In this document: piece by piece, positions 44,173-52,645 of the stretch | Layout of the letters: every line of letters begins with the position of its first letter | How positions within the stretch are numbered: the first letter of the stretch is position 1 | The notes under the pieces: model-generated | What the model was told of the DNA's origin: nothing | The model's input: the letters and a program-made list of their open reading frames with translations, nothing else | Databases searched by the model: none | Source: Gammaproteobacteria bacterium | Lineage (GTDB): Bacteria > Pseudomonadota > Gammaproteobacteria > Eutrophobiales > Eutrophobiaceae | Assembly (NCBI GenBank): GCA_022826885.1 | Contig: JAJDUB010000026.1 | Span: 1 to 62,938 of the forward strand | Length of the DNA: 62,938 nucleotides | Reading direction: 5' to 3' | Translations under genes and position numbers: made by a program

Positions 44173-45693
44173 TCAGAATCTCATCAGCATGGGTTGCATC
44201 AACAACCAGAGATGCAATCCCGTTACCAGGATTGCAAACGAAATCATGGGAGACAAGCGCCAGCCTGCCTCAGGCATCAACGCATTCCCGCGATGCTGAA
44301 TCACCTTCATGCTTATCCAGAAACCGAAGGCAATCAGTCCCGCCTGCAACGCAAACAGGATATCCTGCGAGAACAATATCTCCTGGTGCCTGCTGTGTTT
44401 CTCCATCATGCTTAAAGGCTGTGCGTTCAACCCGAAAGGATTGAGCAACAATGTGCTGAAACCTGAACTTTCCCTGAGCAGGTGATTCAGGTTGTGCGCC
44501 AAGTGGTAACTGAATGCCAGCGGCAGTGAGACAAAGACAAACCGGGAAAACAGTTTTTTAAAATCCATATCATGTGGGCTGATTTTTTGCGTCAGCCGGG
44601 TAAAAAAAGCATATGCCAATGCCACAACCAACAGGTTGGAAAACAGCAATATTGAAAAACTCAACAGCAACCTTCCTGAATCGTCCACCAGGGAAGCCAC
44701 AGACAGCAGCCACCCCTCAAAAAACGGCGCCATGGAGATTCCGTGGAACTGCGTTAACGCCAGCAGGCCCAGCATGAACCACGCCTCGTCCCAGTGCGGC
44801 CGGGCATCCTGGATGGCTTCCCTGCTGGGCGCGCGCAGGCGCCAGGCTACATTGTTGTCCGGGCAACTCCTGCTGCAATTACCGCAGGAGGTACAATAGG
44901 TATTCTGTTTCAGCCGCCCCATCACCAGGTGGGTCGGGCAGGGTTCGACGGTTTCCGAACCGTAATAACATTCCAGTGTCTTGCATCCCGCACAGATATC
45001 CGTATTGACGGGTCGGAGTTCAACAGGCGCAAGCTGTGAATAAAACCCGATGGTCCTGCCTACAGGACAAAAATATCTGCAAAAGGCCTTGCCTTCGTAG
45101 ACGGCCAGGGAGACCGTGGCCATCAGGACCATTGCAAGGGCCAGTATGGCCGTCATATACGGGCTCGAAGTGACGCCGACACCCAGTTCAAGCCATGTCA
45201 GGACGATAAACAATACCAGGGCCGGCCAGACGCTGCGGAACCTGCGCGGCACCCTGAGATTAAGGCTGTTATTGGGATGCGCGCGGCGCCACAGGCGGCG
45301 CCGGACCAGCCAGGTGGCCATGGCATCCCATGGGCAGACGGCGCACCAGGCAGAGCCGAGAAAAAATATGGAAATAATCAGGCCCGTCCACCAGATATTC
45401 CAGGTCAACACCGTTGCAATATTTCTTTCCGGGATTTGGGAACCGGACAAGCCGGCGGCAATGATCAGCATAAACACGCATACCGCGGCAATTTTCAATA
45501 ACAATAACAGGACGGGCGTTCCGGTCATGCCGCGCACGAATGCGCCCAGAACAGGTATGTTTGCCAGGCTGATCGTTTTTGCCGTGCCGCCGGGGGCAGG
45601 GTTCCTCAACAGCATGTTAGCGCTCAGGACGAGCATGAAAACGCATGTCGCCAGGACCCAGGCGAAAGGAAGCCCCGGATGGGTCATCGTCAT
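44173..45693 (-). CDS. Polyferredoxin membrane protein, NapH/RdxB-like (set 2, long form)
   Basis: A 506-residue protein with around ten membrane spans. Two CxxxCP sites near membrane edges (WCAVCPWDAM, FCRYFCPVGR) are of the NapH/NosR/CcoG type, followed by cluster motifs CAGCKTLECYYG and CTSCGNCSRSCPDNN. It is longer than NapH (about 290), with extra spans after the clusters. It probably oxidises quinol or carries electrons across the membrane to the NapG-like partner. Its start overlaps the preceding FixH-like gene by four bases (ATGA). Confidence 0.88.
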   Translation of the reverse strand: MTMTHPGLPFAWVLATCVFMLVLSANMLLRNPAPGGTAKTISLANIPVLGAFVRGMTGTPVLLLLLKIAAVCVFMLIIAAGLSGSQIPERNIATVLTWNIWWTGLIISIFFLGSAWCAVCPWDAMATWLVRRRLWRRAHPNNSLNLRVPRRFRSVWPALVLFIVLTWLELGVGVTSSPYMTAILALAMVLMATVSLAVYEGKAFCRYFCPVGRTIGFYSQLAPVELRPVNTDICAGCKTLECYYGSETVEPCPTHLVMGRLKQNTYCTSCGNCSRSCPDNNVAWRLRAPSREAIQDARPHWDEAWFMLGLLALTQFHGISMAPFFEGWLLSVASLVDDSGRLLLSFSILLFSNLLVVALAYAFFTRLTQKISPHDMDFKKLFSRFVFVSLPLAFSYHLAHNLNHLLRESSGFSTLLLNPFGLNAQPLSMMEKHSRHQEILFSQDILFALQAGLIAFGFWISMKVIQHRGNALMPEAGWRLSPMISFAILVTGLHLWLLMQPMLMRF

Positions 45694-46265
45694 CCTGCCC
45701 TGTCCTGGCGCCCGCTTCTTATTTTATCGCTTACCAGGCGCTTGCGCTGGACAAGATTGACAGTTATCAGGGCGAGCATGATGGCAGCGACAGTCAGCCC
45801 GAGCGGCCCCCACCGGGCAGGTTCGCCAATCTGTAACGGAAAATCAATCCGGTAGGGTTCTCCACCCGCTTCAAATTCGGCGCGGACAATAAAATTCCCG
45901 GCCTCGCGGAATTCGAAACCCTGCCGGAATACGTTGTCATCCGGGAGTTGTACGCCCAGGAGTTCCTCGTCATCGTTGAACAGGCTGTCATCCCGGACCT
46001 TGAATGCCACTTCTCCGTCAAAGGGCGCGCCATTGTCGATGCGTGAGGCGTACAGGTTTACCCTGCCCGGCTGATTGGGACTGGGGAAAGCGGGAAACAC
46101 CATATAGGTAACATAATAATCGCCAATCTGTGTTTCCACCTGCATACTGGGTGGCGTGGTCGAGTCTTCATTCAGGCTGTACGAGGGTCTGCCGAGCACA
46201 TGATGCGCGTGGGCGGGAGCGGAGCAAACAACCATCAAAACAACCAGGCAAAAACCGGTCTTCAT
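45690..46265 (-). CDS. FixH-like periplasmic domain protein with C-terminal anchor
   Basis: A 191-residue protein: signal peptide (LVVLMVVCSAPAHA), a histidine-started mature part (HHVLGRPSYSLNEDS), an Ig-like beta domain (FKVRDDSLFNDDEELLGV; EFREAGNFIVRAEFEAGG) and one C-terminal membrane span (LGLTVAAIMLALITVNLV) with a basic tail. The fold suggestion is FixH/YtkA-like, as found with membrane electron-transfer complexes such as FixGHI. Its place between the two NapH-like genes suggests a structural or copper-related helper of the complex; this is inference. Confidence 0.72.
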   Translation of the reverse strand: MKTGFCLVVLMVVCSAPAHAHHVLGRPSYSLNEDSTTPPSMQVETQIGDYYVTYMVFPAFPSPNQPGRVNLYASRIDNGAPFDGEVAFKVRDDSLFNDDEELLGVQLPDDNVFRQGFEFREAGNFIVRAEFEAGGEPYRIDFPLQIGEPARWGPLGLTVAAIMLALITVNLVQRKRLVSDKIRSGRQDRAG

Positions 46266-46280
46266 AAGACTCAGAGACTG

Positions 46281-47258
46281 TTACGCCCCCGGACGTATTT
46301 CCTGTTCACGGTAATGCCTGCCGAGATGGCCTGGTCCCTGGTAGGTAATATCCTTGATATCAACTTTGAATTCGAGCGCATCCGTAGGACAGACCGCGAT
46401 ACAGGCCGTGCAGTTATTGCATTCCTGGCCAAAACCGTCGCGCATGGGGTCGAGTTCAAATTCACAGATCGCCGTGCATTTGGCGCAGTCATTGCAGGTT
46501 TCCACCTTTCGTTGAATCCGCAACACCCGGTAACGTCCCAGCAATGAATACAGTGCGCCTCCCGGACAGACGTAACGGCAGAATCCGCGCCGCGCCACCA
46601 GCAAGTCAAACAGCAGGGTCAACACGAAAAATACCGCCCCGGCGCCAAACCCTCCCAGGGCGATCGCGTAATAAATCTCGCGCCCGATGATGGCAGGGGG
46701 GTAGATGGCCGCGAACAATACCGAACCGGTGATCATCGATAATATGACACCGATACCCAGCACCAGGTATTTCAGGCGCCGGTCAAAATGGCGGTTGCCC
46801 ACAGGCAGTCCCACCCGGTGCAACCAGGCGGCCAGGTTGGTATTGAGTTCATACAGCAAAGTGGCAGGACAGATCCAGCCACAGAAGATCCGGCCGAAAA
46901 CGAGCGTGACAATCACGGGGATGAGCGCGGCAAGCAAAAAAGGCGGATAGATCTCCAGGCCGGCGGAGACCTGGCCGACCACGGCCAGCGGGTCGCTGAC
47001 TTTCAAACCAAATACGGTCGCAGACCAGGTCGTGCCTTTGACCGCGTCAAGATCGTGTTCCGGGTCGCTGACAAACGGGTCGGTCAGCGTCTCCATGACG
47101 TCATAGAACTCCTTCTCCGAAGGCGTGAGCAGGTCATAGGCATGAGCGGCCACATAAGCCTGGTAAACGCTGATGCAGGGCAACAGGATCAGTACCAGGA
47201 ATACGGCAGTCAGGCTGGCCCAGCGCAGTTTGTTCAGGTGGCGTATATGAGGTGTCAT
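46281..47258 (-). CDS. Quinol-oxidising membrane ferredoxin, NapH-like (set 1)
   Basis: A 325-residue membrane protein with about five spans, the two membrane-edge motifs FCGWICPATLLYELN and FCRYVCPGGALYSLLG, and two cytoplasmic 4Fe-4S cluster motifs (CNDCAKCTAICEFELDP and CNNCTACIAVCPTDAL). This is the NapH architecture. A fairly long periplasmic loop (about residues 40-85, YDLLTPSEKEFYDV) is not usual in NapH. It sits 37 bases after its NapG-like partner. Confidence 0.92.
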   Translation of the reverse strand: MTPHIRHLNKLRWASLTAVFLVLILLPCISVYQAYVAAHAYDLLTPSEKEFYDVMETLTDPFVSDPEHDLDAVKGTTWSATVFGLKVSDPLAVVGQVSAGLEIYPPFLLAALIPVIVTLVFGRIFCGWICPATLLYELNTNLAAWLHRVGLPVGNRHFDRRLKYLVLGIGVILSMITGSVLFAAIYPPAIIGREIYYAIALGGFGAGAVFFVLTLLFDLLVARRGFCRYVCPGGALYSLLGRYRVLRIQRKVETCNDCAKCTAICEFELDPMRDGFGQECNNCTACIAVCPTDALEFKVDIKDITYQGPGHLGRHYREQEIRPGA

Positions 47259-47295
47259 GGAACTTGACCGGCAGATACCTGATCTCAGGGAGACC

Positions 47296-47874
47296 TCATA
47301 TACTGTGTTTTGGAATCACCCGGATTGCCTGAGGTATCTGGATGCAGGAACGCTCACACAGACCGCAACCGACACAGGCGTCCTGCACATGGGGTTGTTC
47401 CATCCATCCCACCGTAATGGCGATATCCGGTAACGGGCAGGCCCGGTAACAGACACCGCATGATTTTCCCTGGTAGGACAGGCACAGGCTTTCATTGACG
47501 CGGGCCTTGCCCATGTTGACGGAATCCAGGATGGTTTCCGCTTCACGCTGCAGGGATTGAATGGCCCCGGTCGGACACACATCACCGCATTTCATACACA
47601 GGATACAGGCCTTTTCACGCGGCGTAATATATGGGGTGCCGTAAGATTTAAAGCCGTTTTCAGTACCGAAAAATTTTATGCACCGGTTCGGACAGGCCTC
47701 GCCGCACTGGCCGCAACGGATACAACGGCTGGCAAATTCAGCTTCATCCAGGGAACCGGGCGGGCGCAGGTAACGAATTCCCGTCTTTTGAACAACCCGC
47801 GCCTCCACAGCAGGCGCAGCAGCCATGGCGGTTGCTGTGGAAATCAGGTCCTGTAAAAATTTCCTGCGTTTCAT
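47296..47874 (-). CDS. Tat-exported [4Fe-4S] ferredoxin, NapG-like (set 1)
   Basis: A 192-residue protein with a Tat-like leader (MKRRKFLQDLISTATAMAAA) and four cysteine clusters: CIRCGQCGEACPNRCI, CILCMKCGDVCPTGAI, CGVCYRACPLPDIAI and CVGCGLCERSCIQIPQAI. It should shuttle electrons from the NapH-like membrane protein to the periplasmic molybdoenzyme. A terminator-like hairpin (47895-47917) separates it from the molybdoenzyme gene, so its expression can differ from that gene. Confidence 0.93.
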   Translation of the reverse strand: MKRRKFLQDLISTATAMAAAPAVEARVVQKTGIRYLRPPGSLDEAEFASRCIRCGQCGEACPNRCIKFFGTENGFKSYGTPYITPREKACILCMKCGDVCPTGAIQSLQREAETILDSVNMGKARVNESLCLSYQGKSCGVCYRACPLPDIAITVGWMEQPHVQDACVGCGLCERSCIQIPQAIRVIPKHSI

Positions 47875-47890
47875 AGATGCTACTCTACGG

Positions 47891-47917
47891 AAAAGGGGTA
47901 ACGTAATCCGTTACCCC
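47891..47917 (-). terminator. Hairpin/attenuator between the molybdoenzyme and napG-like genes
   Basis: On the minus strand GGGGTAACG and CGTTACCCC form a perfect 9-bp stem with loop GATTA, followed by TTTT. It lies inside the cluster, so partial termination or mRNA processing is likely. On the plus strand a six-T run follows the stem as well. Confidence 0.75.
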
Positions 47918-47950
47918 TTTTTTGAATCCCGGCTGCAACATCGGCCGCCG

Positions 47951-50638
47951 CTACACCTTTTCAACCCTGCAAGCGAGTTTTTTGAAATCCACCTGGCCCG
48001 ACACCAGGTCCCAGACGCGGCTGGCCGTATTATTAACCAACCACTTGTTCTTTTCGGGGTCGGCGCTGTCTGCAACCGACAGGTTCCAGGGGCTGAACAT
48101 ATATCCACGCGGCACCGAATTGCGCGCAGGTTTTACCAGGCTGTTGGTCCCCACCTGCGCCCTGGCCTCGTAGTTGCCGCGCCGGGTAATGAGCCGTACT
48201 TTATCGCCATCTGCTATGCCCAATGTCTTTGCGTCATCCGGGTGCATTTCCACGTACATCTCCGGCACCAGGCGGCGGGTGGTCGCGCTGCGATTGGACT
48301 TGGCGGTATGAAAGTGTTCATACACTACGCCCAGGCCGAGCCAGTAAGGGAATTTGTCCGCGGGGACGTCCTGCCATTTATCCCCGCGGAATTCCTCATC
48401 GGGGAGATCCGGGGTCAGCCCCTTATCGCGGGCCTCTTCGAGCAGGGCGATATTATCGATGGTATACACACCTTCCTTGCTGCCGAATTCCATCAGTTTG
48501 TCCGTGACACGTTTGCGGTCGCGGTAATCCTGTTCACACAACTTGAAGTGCACCTTGCCGTCTTTTGTCCTGAAATAACCGTACGGCCGGCTCTCCCAGT
48601 CACCTTCCTGCAACATGTAGCGGCGTTTGGTGCCGCCGCCTTTGGCAATGGCGTAAGTGGGGGCCGGCCACTGGATACCGCGCAGCTTGCGTATCTGCTC
48701 ATACGGGCTGATATTATCCACCTTCTCCACGTCGAGTATGCCCGTCAGGTCGGTATCCGTCCCGGCAGACGCCTCGATGACATCCCGGAACACCTCCTCA
48801 GCATCATAGGTGCCGTCTTCACGTTTCCGGTAGGGAAAGATCGCATCCGCATCAAGTCCCATCAGGTGCGCCACTTCCCTGCCCTTGTCGATCACCATGT
48901 CCATATCAGGGTGACAACCGGGAGGCGGTTCGGCAGCCTTGTCACAGATGTTGATACGGCGTTCCGAACTGATATAAACCCCTGTCACTTCGCCCCAGGT
49001 CGCCGCGGGAAAGATGACGTCCGCATAGAGGTTGTTGGGGGCATGGCGGTAGATCTCCTGCACCACGTTGAATGTTTTCATCAGCGCCGGGCGGATCAGG
49101 TTTTGCAGATCCGGCAAGTCGATATGCGTCGCATACACCAGGAACATCGCCTTGACCTCGTCCTTCAGGGCGCGTTCCATCATGCCCACGGCATAGCCCG
49201 GGTTCTCCGATTTGAGCGCGCGTTCCAGGTTCTGTTCAGGGACGCGCCAGGACTTTGCCATGTGCGCAAGATGTTTCAGGTTGGATAACGGTTCGTTAAA
49301 CGGCAACCGTCCCGTCAGGCCGCCGGTAAAGCGTTCGCCCATCGCATTCGGTTGCCCCGTCATCGAAAACGGGCCACAACCCGGTTTCGCCAGGTTGCCT
49401 GTCAAGGCCAGCAGGTTGATGATGGAGATGACGTTGTGCTGGCCGTGGATATGCTGGTTGTAACCGATCCCCCACATGATGATCACGCCGCCGTAACCGG
49501 CGTCGTGGGTCTCTTTGCTGCGTTCCAGGCGCTTGCGCGTTGCATCCGCAAACATGCTGGCCACGCGGCGTATCAGTTCAGGCGTGACTTCTTCGGAACC
49601 CATTCGGTCCTGCACCTGTTCCGGACTGTAATGCTGCATGATACCGCCGACATATTCCTGCCAGCCGGTAGCGTGCTCTTTTATGAACTCCCAGTCGATA
49701 ACGTCATCGTGCTCCTTGATCAGGACATGGGCAAGCGCGTTCAAAAAACTGATATCGCCGTTGAGAACCGGAACGTGTACAGAGTTGTCCGGGTTGATAT
49801 CCTCGTAGCCCATGGTTGTGCCGGTGCGGCGGGGGTCCACCACGACGGTCGGGATATCCTTTTTCTTTTTGTGGTCTGCCGCGCGCCAGAAGATAATCGG
49901 GTGCGATTCACGGGCGTTATGGCCGAAATGCATAATCATGTCGCTGAGTTCGATGTCCTCGTAGGCCAGCGGCGGCGTATCGGACCCCAGCGAGGCAAAA
50001 TAGCCCGTTACCGCCGAGGTCATGCACATCCTGGCATTCGCTTCAATGGTATTGGAACCAAGAACGCCCTTCATGAACAGGTTTTCAAGATACTGGCCTT
50101 CCATCGTCAGTTGGCCCGAGCCGTACAGGGCTATGGAATTTCCCGAATATTTTTTCGCATAATTTGCGATCTTGTGCGCCACCATTTCCGATGCCTGTAC
50201 ATACGGCACGCGCACGAAATGTTCCTCGTCGAAAGAACCTTTTGTACTGCTTATATAGTCCAGGTCTCCATGACCCGGTTTACTCCATTCCTCCCAGACG
50301 TCCTTGCGCACGTAGGGGTCGCCTTCCATGCGGTCGATATACATGGGTTCCGCAGCCGTCAGTCCCTTGATACATTGCAGGCCGTAGTTTGTCGGGTGAT
50401 CCTTGTCCGGCCGCATGGAAACGATCTTGCCGTTCTCCGTTTGTATGATCGTGCCGCAACCGACGCCGCAATAAGGGCATTGCGCCAGGGCAGTGCCGCG
50501 CGTGGCGCTGCCGGCGGGAGCGGGCGCCGCTTCCAGTTCCGGGTTGTTGCCTACAAACAAACTCGCGCCCGCCGCTGAACCGGTAATGAACGCACCGCTT
50601 TTCAGGAAATCCCGTCTGCTGGCTTTAAATCGTTTCAT
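47951..50638 (-). CDS. NapA-like periplasmic molybdopterin oxidoreductase
   Basis: An 895-residue Mo-bisMGD enzyme. It has a Tat leader (KASRRDFLKSGAF), the 4Fe-4S motif Cys54-Cys57-Cys61-Cys89 (CPYCGVGCG ... LQCIKG) and a cysteine Mo ligand, Cys205, in EANARMCMTSAVTGY, which is the NapA pattern. The C-terminal molybdopterin-binding domain is present (EMYVEMHPDDAKTLGIADGD ... NSVPRGYMFSPWN). It is about 65 residues longer than E. coli NapA. Nitrate is the default substrate by family, but napB, napC and napD are missing here and a diheme cytochrome precedes it, so a different substrate or electron path is possible. Confidence 0.9.
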   Translation of the reverse strand: MKRFKASRRDFLKSGAFITGSAAGASLFVGNNPELEAAPAPAGSATRGTALAQCPYCGVGCGTIIQTENGKIVSMRPDKDHPTNYGLQCIKGLTAAEPMYIDRMEGDPYVRKDVWEEWSKPGHGDLDYISSTKGSFDEEHFVRVPYVQASEMVAHKIANYAKKYSGNSIALYGSGQLTMEGQYLENLFMKGVLGSNTIEANARMCMTSAVTGYFASLGSDTPPLAYEDIELSDMIMHFGHNARESHPIIFWRAADHKKKKDIPTVVVDPRRTGTTMGYEDINPDNSVHVPVLNGDISFLNALAHVLIKEHDDVIDWEFIKEHATGWQEYVGGIMQHYSPEQVQDRMGSEEVTPELIRRVASMFADATRKRLERSKETHDAGYGGVIIMWGIGYNQHIHGQHNVISIINLLALTGNLAKPGCGPFSMTGQPNAMGERFTGGLTGRLPFNEPLSNLKHLAHMAKSWRVPEQNLERALKSENPGYAVGMMERALKDEVKAMFLVYATHIDLPDLQNLIRPALMKTFNVVQEIYRHAPNNLYADVIFPAATWGEVTGVYISSERRINICDKAAEPPPGCHPDMDMVIDKGREVAHLMGLDADAIFPYRKREDGTYDAEEVFRDVIEASAGTDTDLTGILDVEKVDNISPYEQIRKLRGIQWPAPTYAIAKGGGTKRRYMLQEGDWESRPYGYFRTKDGKVHFKLCEQDYRDRKRVTDKLMEFGSKEGVYTIDNIALLEEARDKGLTPDLPDEEFRGDKWQDVPADKFPYWLGLGVVYEHFHTAKSNRSATTRRLVPEMYVEMHPDDAKTLGIADGDKVRLITRRGNYEARAQVGTNSLVKPARNSVPRGYMFSPWNLSVADSADPEKNKWLVNNTASRVWDLVSGQVDFKKLACRVEKV

Positions 50639-50647
50639 GGTTTTCTC

Positions 50648-51310
50648 CTATTGATTCTGTTTTTCCAGTTCGCGCAGGTAAACAATCACGTCGTCGATTT
50701 CCTGGTCGGTGAGGTTCGCCAACCCTGCGGGGCCCCAGAACCCCCGCATGCGGGTATTGGAACGGCCGTACTTGATGGTGTTACGGATAAATCCGTCGGA
50801 TGCTATTTTAAGAAAACCGGCCTTTCCGATTGCAGTGCCGGTGCCGCCCGCGATATAACCGTCACCATGGGGGCCATGGCAGGTGGCGCAGATCCCGTCG
50901 AACAGGAGCTTCCCTGCCCTCGGATCTCCCCGGGCTTCGGGCTGGCTGTCAATTTCAGCAGAACGGTCGGGCAAAGCCGCATGGGCCCTGAGGTAGACGC
51001 CTATAGCCCGGATCCCGTCCTCTCCAAGATGGGCAAACGGGGGCATGCCCGTACCCAGGCGGCCGTCGCGAATCGTCCCCAGCAGAAACTCGTCCGACAC
51101 GCTGGACAAAAATTCGGGGTTGGTCAGGGAAGGCGCAAATCCCGGCTTTCCGATGGCATCTGCCTGGTGGCAGAATATGCAGTTCATCTCGTATAAGTCC
51201 TGGCCCTGCGCAATCACCAGGGAATCGTCGGCTATGGCGGAGGTTGGAACCAACAGGCAAAGCAATACCGCATACATCGTTCCAAGATTAATTTGACTGA
51301 TGTTTTTCAC
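50648..51310 (-). CDS. Periplasmic diheme cytochrome c
   Basis: A 220-residue protein with signal peptide (MYAVLLCLLVPTSAIADD) and two c-type heme sites, CIFCH at 44-48 and CATCH in the second half, each in a cytochrome c class I-like domain with a distal methionine (TGMPPFAHLG; TRMRGFWG). I choose GTG 51310 because AAGGGGA lies eight bases upstream; an earlier GTG at 51343 is less good. It starts the NapA-like cluster, nine bases before the molybdoenzyme start, and takes the place of NapB as probable electron partner. Confidence 0.9.
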   Translation of the reverse strand: MKNISQINLGTMYAVLLCLLVPTSAIADDSLVIAQGQDLYEMNCIFCHQADAIGKPGFAPSLTNPEFLSSVSDEFLLGTIRDGRLGTGMPPFAHLGEDGIRAIGVYLRAHAALPDRSAEIDSQPEARGDPRAGKLLFDGICATCHGPHGDGYIAGGTGTAIGKAGFLKIASDGFIRNTIKYGRSNTRMRGFWGPAGLANLTDQEIDDVIVYLRELEKQNQ

Positions 51311-51343
51311 TTTGTTATCCCCTTCCCTCAAGCTCTCCTTCAC

Positions 51344-51661
51344 TGTGCCGTAAGCGTGGTCGCGCCAATGCGTATCCCTGTTGAAATGATGGCAAAGCCG
51401 CGGTTGAAAGTCAATGTTAATACGCGCATGTTACAGGGTAGTGTAAATAGTAAATCAGGACACCCATTAATATTTATTACCTGTTGAGAAGCAAACCGGG
51501 AATTACACGCCTTTGGAATATAATCTGCAGTTATCACCTTACAGCGGCAATCTTATAGAAAAACATCCCTTCGTAGTGTAGGATAATAAGTTCAGAAGAC
51601 ACCGCAGACCGGATACTGCAATTGACAGGACACTATTGATGATAAACATTCAGGAACTGTA
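51344..51661. other. 318-bp divergent intergenic region
   Basis: Contains the start region for the minus-strand cytochrome cluster and the plus-strand amidinotransferase-fold gene. A degraded copy of the AGTAAATCAGGACACCCA repeat lies at 51449-51466. A -10-like GGATAATAAG is near 51581. No ORF with family character or RNA gene is seen. Confidence 0.6.
51449..51466. repeat. Degraded single arm of the TGTCCTGTATTTTACT repeat
   Basis: AGTAAATCAGGACACCCA; matches the left arm at 39686-39705 with a two-base deletion. The inverted arm is lost. Confidence 0.65.
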
Positions 51662-52642
51662 ATGAGTGAGAAAATATTTGTGCGCGCCGAATGGGGTGAA
51701 CTGAAGGAATGTATCTACGGCTCATCACACGAATTCATCTTCCCCAAGTGGAACGTGGATTCGGACTTACGCCCGGTTGGTGAATTCAGGCAGATGTGGC
51801 AATCCAACCCGGGGCGAAGCCTCGAGGATGTCAATCCCGATTATTTCAGGAACTGGAAGGCGCAGATCGATGGGGTGGTCGGTTTTCTCGAAAACTCCGG
51901 CATAAAGGTCCATCGCGGCGCATTGATCAGTGAAGCGAACCGCAGGTTTCCCGATGGCGATAACTGGGGGTCGCCCACCGGCTGGCACCGTGACGGTTTC
52001 GTGACCATAGGCAGCAATGTCATCGAACTGGCGCCCCGTACGATGTTTCATCGCCGGCAGCGGTTTGCAACACGGCATATCCTGGTGCAGGCCATGGAGC
52101 GCGGCGGCAGGTACTTTGCCCAGCCTGACTGCGGCGCCGACCAGAGTGTTGATGCGCCGGGATGGGGCTACCTGGAAGGCGGCGATGTTTTTGTCCTTGA
52201 TAAAAAGATCCTGGTCGGCCATTCCGGACATTGCAGCAACCCGGAAGGCGCCCGCTGGCTGCAACATGTGCTGGGCGAGGAGTACAGCGTGGAAACGGTT
52301 GATGTGGACCCCTCATGCTTCCAGCACCTGGATTGTGTGCTTTGCACGCCCCGTGAAGGAGTTGCCATTGCCTGCACCGAAGCTTTCCCCGGTGGGTTGC
52401 CCCCGTATATAAGCGACTGGGACATTATAGATGTCAGCAAGCAATACTGTAACGACGCCCTGGGCACGAATCACCTGGTCATTAACGATCAGACCGTGAT
52501 TGTGCCCGCGGAAGAAGAACATGACTGGATGGAGAAGGAACTGAAAAAACGCAGGTTTGAGGTTGTTCGTCTCCCATACGGCTATGTATATCGTTGTGGA
52601 GGCTCTTTTCGTTGCGCACACCAGCCCCTGGTTCGCCTGTGA
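51662..52642 (+). CDS. Amidinotransferase-fold enzyme (glycine amidinotransferase/deiminase family)
   Basis: A 326-residue member of the guanidino-group modifying superfamily. The start WGELKECIYGSSHEFIFP resembles L-arginine:glycine amidinotransferase. Catalytic positions can be traced: Asp in GYLEGGDVFVLD, His in CFQHLDCVL, and the nucleophile Cys318 in YRCGGSFRCAHQP near the C-terminus. It could transfer an amidino group, or hydrolyse a guanidino compound to a ureido compound. The second is favoured by the next gene, three bases later, a carbamoylase-like hydrolase acting on ureido compounds. Substrate not determined. Confidence 0.87.
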   Translation: MSEKIFVRAEWGELKECIYGSSHEFIFPKWNVDSDLRPVGEFRQMWQSNPGRSLEDVNPDYFRNWKAQIDGVVGFLENSGIKVHRGALISEANRRFPDGDNWGSPTGWHRDGFVTIGSNVIELAPRTMFHRRQRFATRHILVQAMERGGRYFAQPDCGADQSVDAPGWGYLEGGDVFVLDKKILVGHSGHCSNPEGARWLQHVLGEEYSVETVDVDPSCFQHLDCVLCTPREGVAIACTEAFPGGLPPYISDWDIIDVSKQYCNDALGTNHLVINDQTVIVPAEEEHDWMEKELKKRRFEVVRLPYGYVYRCGGSFRCAHQPLVRL

Positions 52643-52645
52643 GCC

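Noticed and set aside
47825..50578. Two long plus-strand frames (487 and 408 codons) opposite the molybdoenzyme
   Set aside because: They are composition shadows of a GC-rich gene; no motif, signal or family pattern in either.
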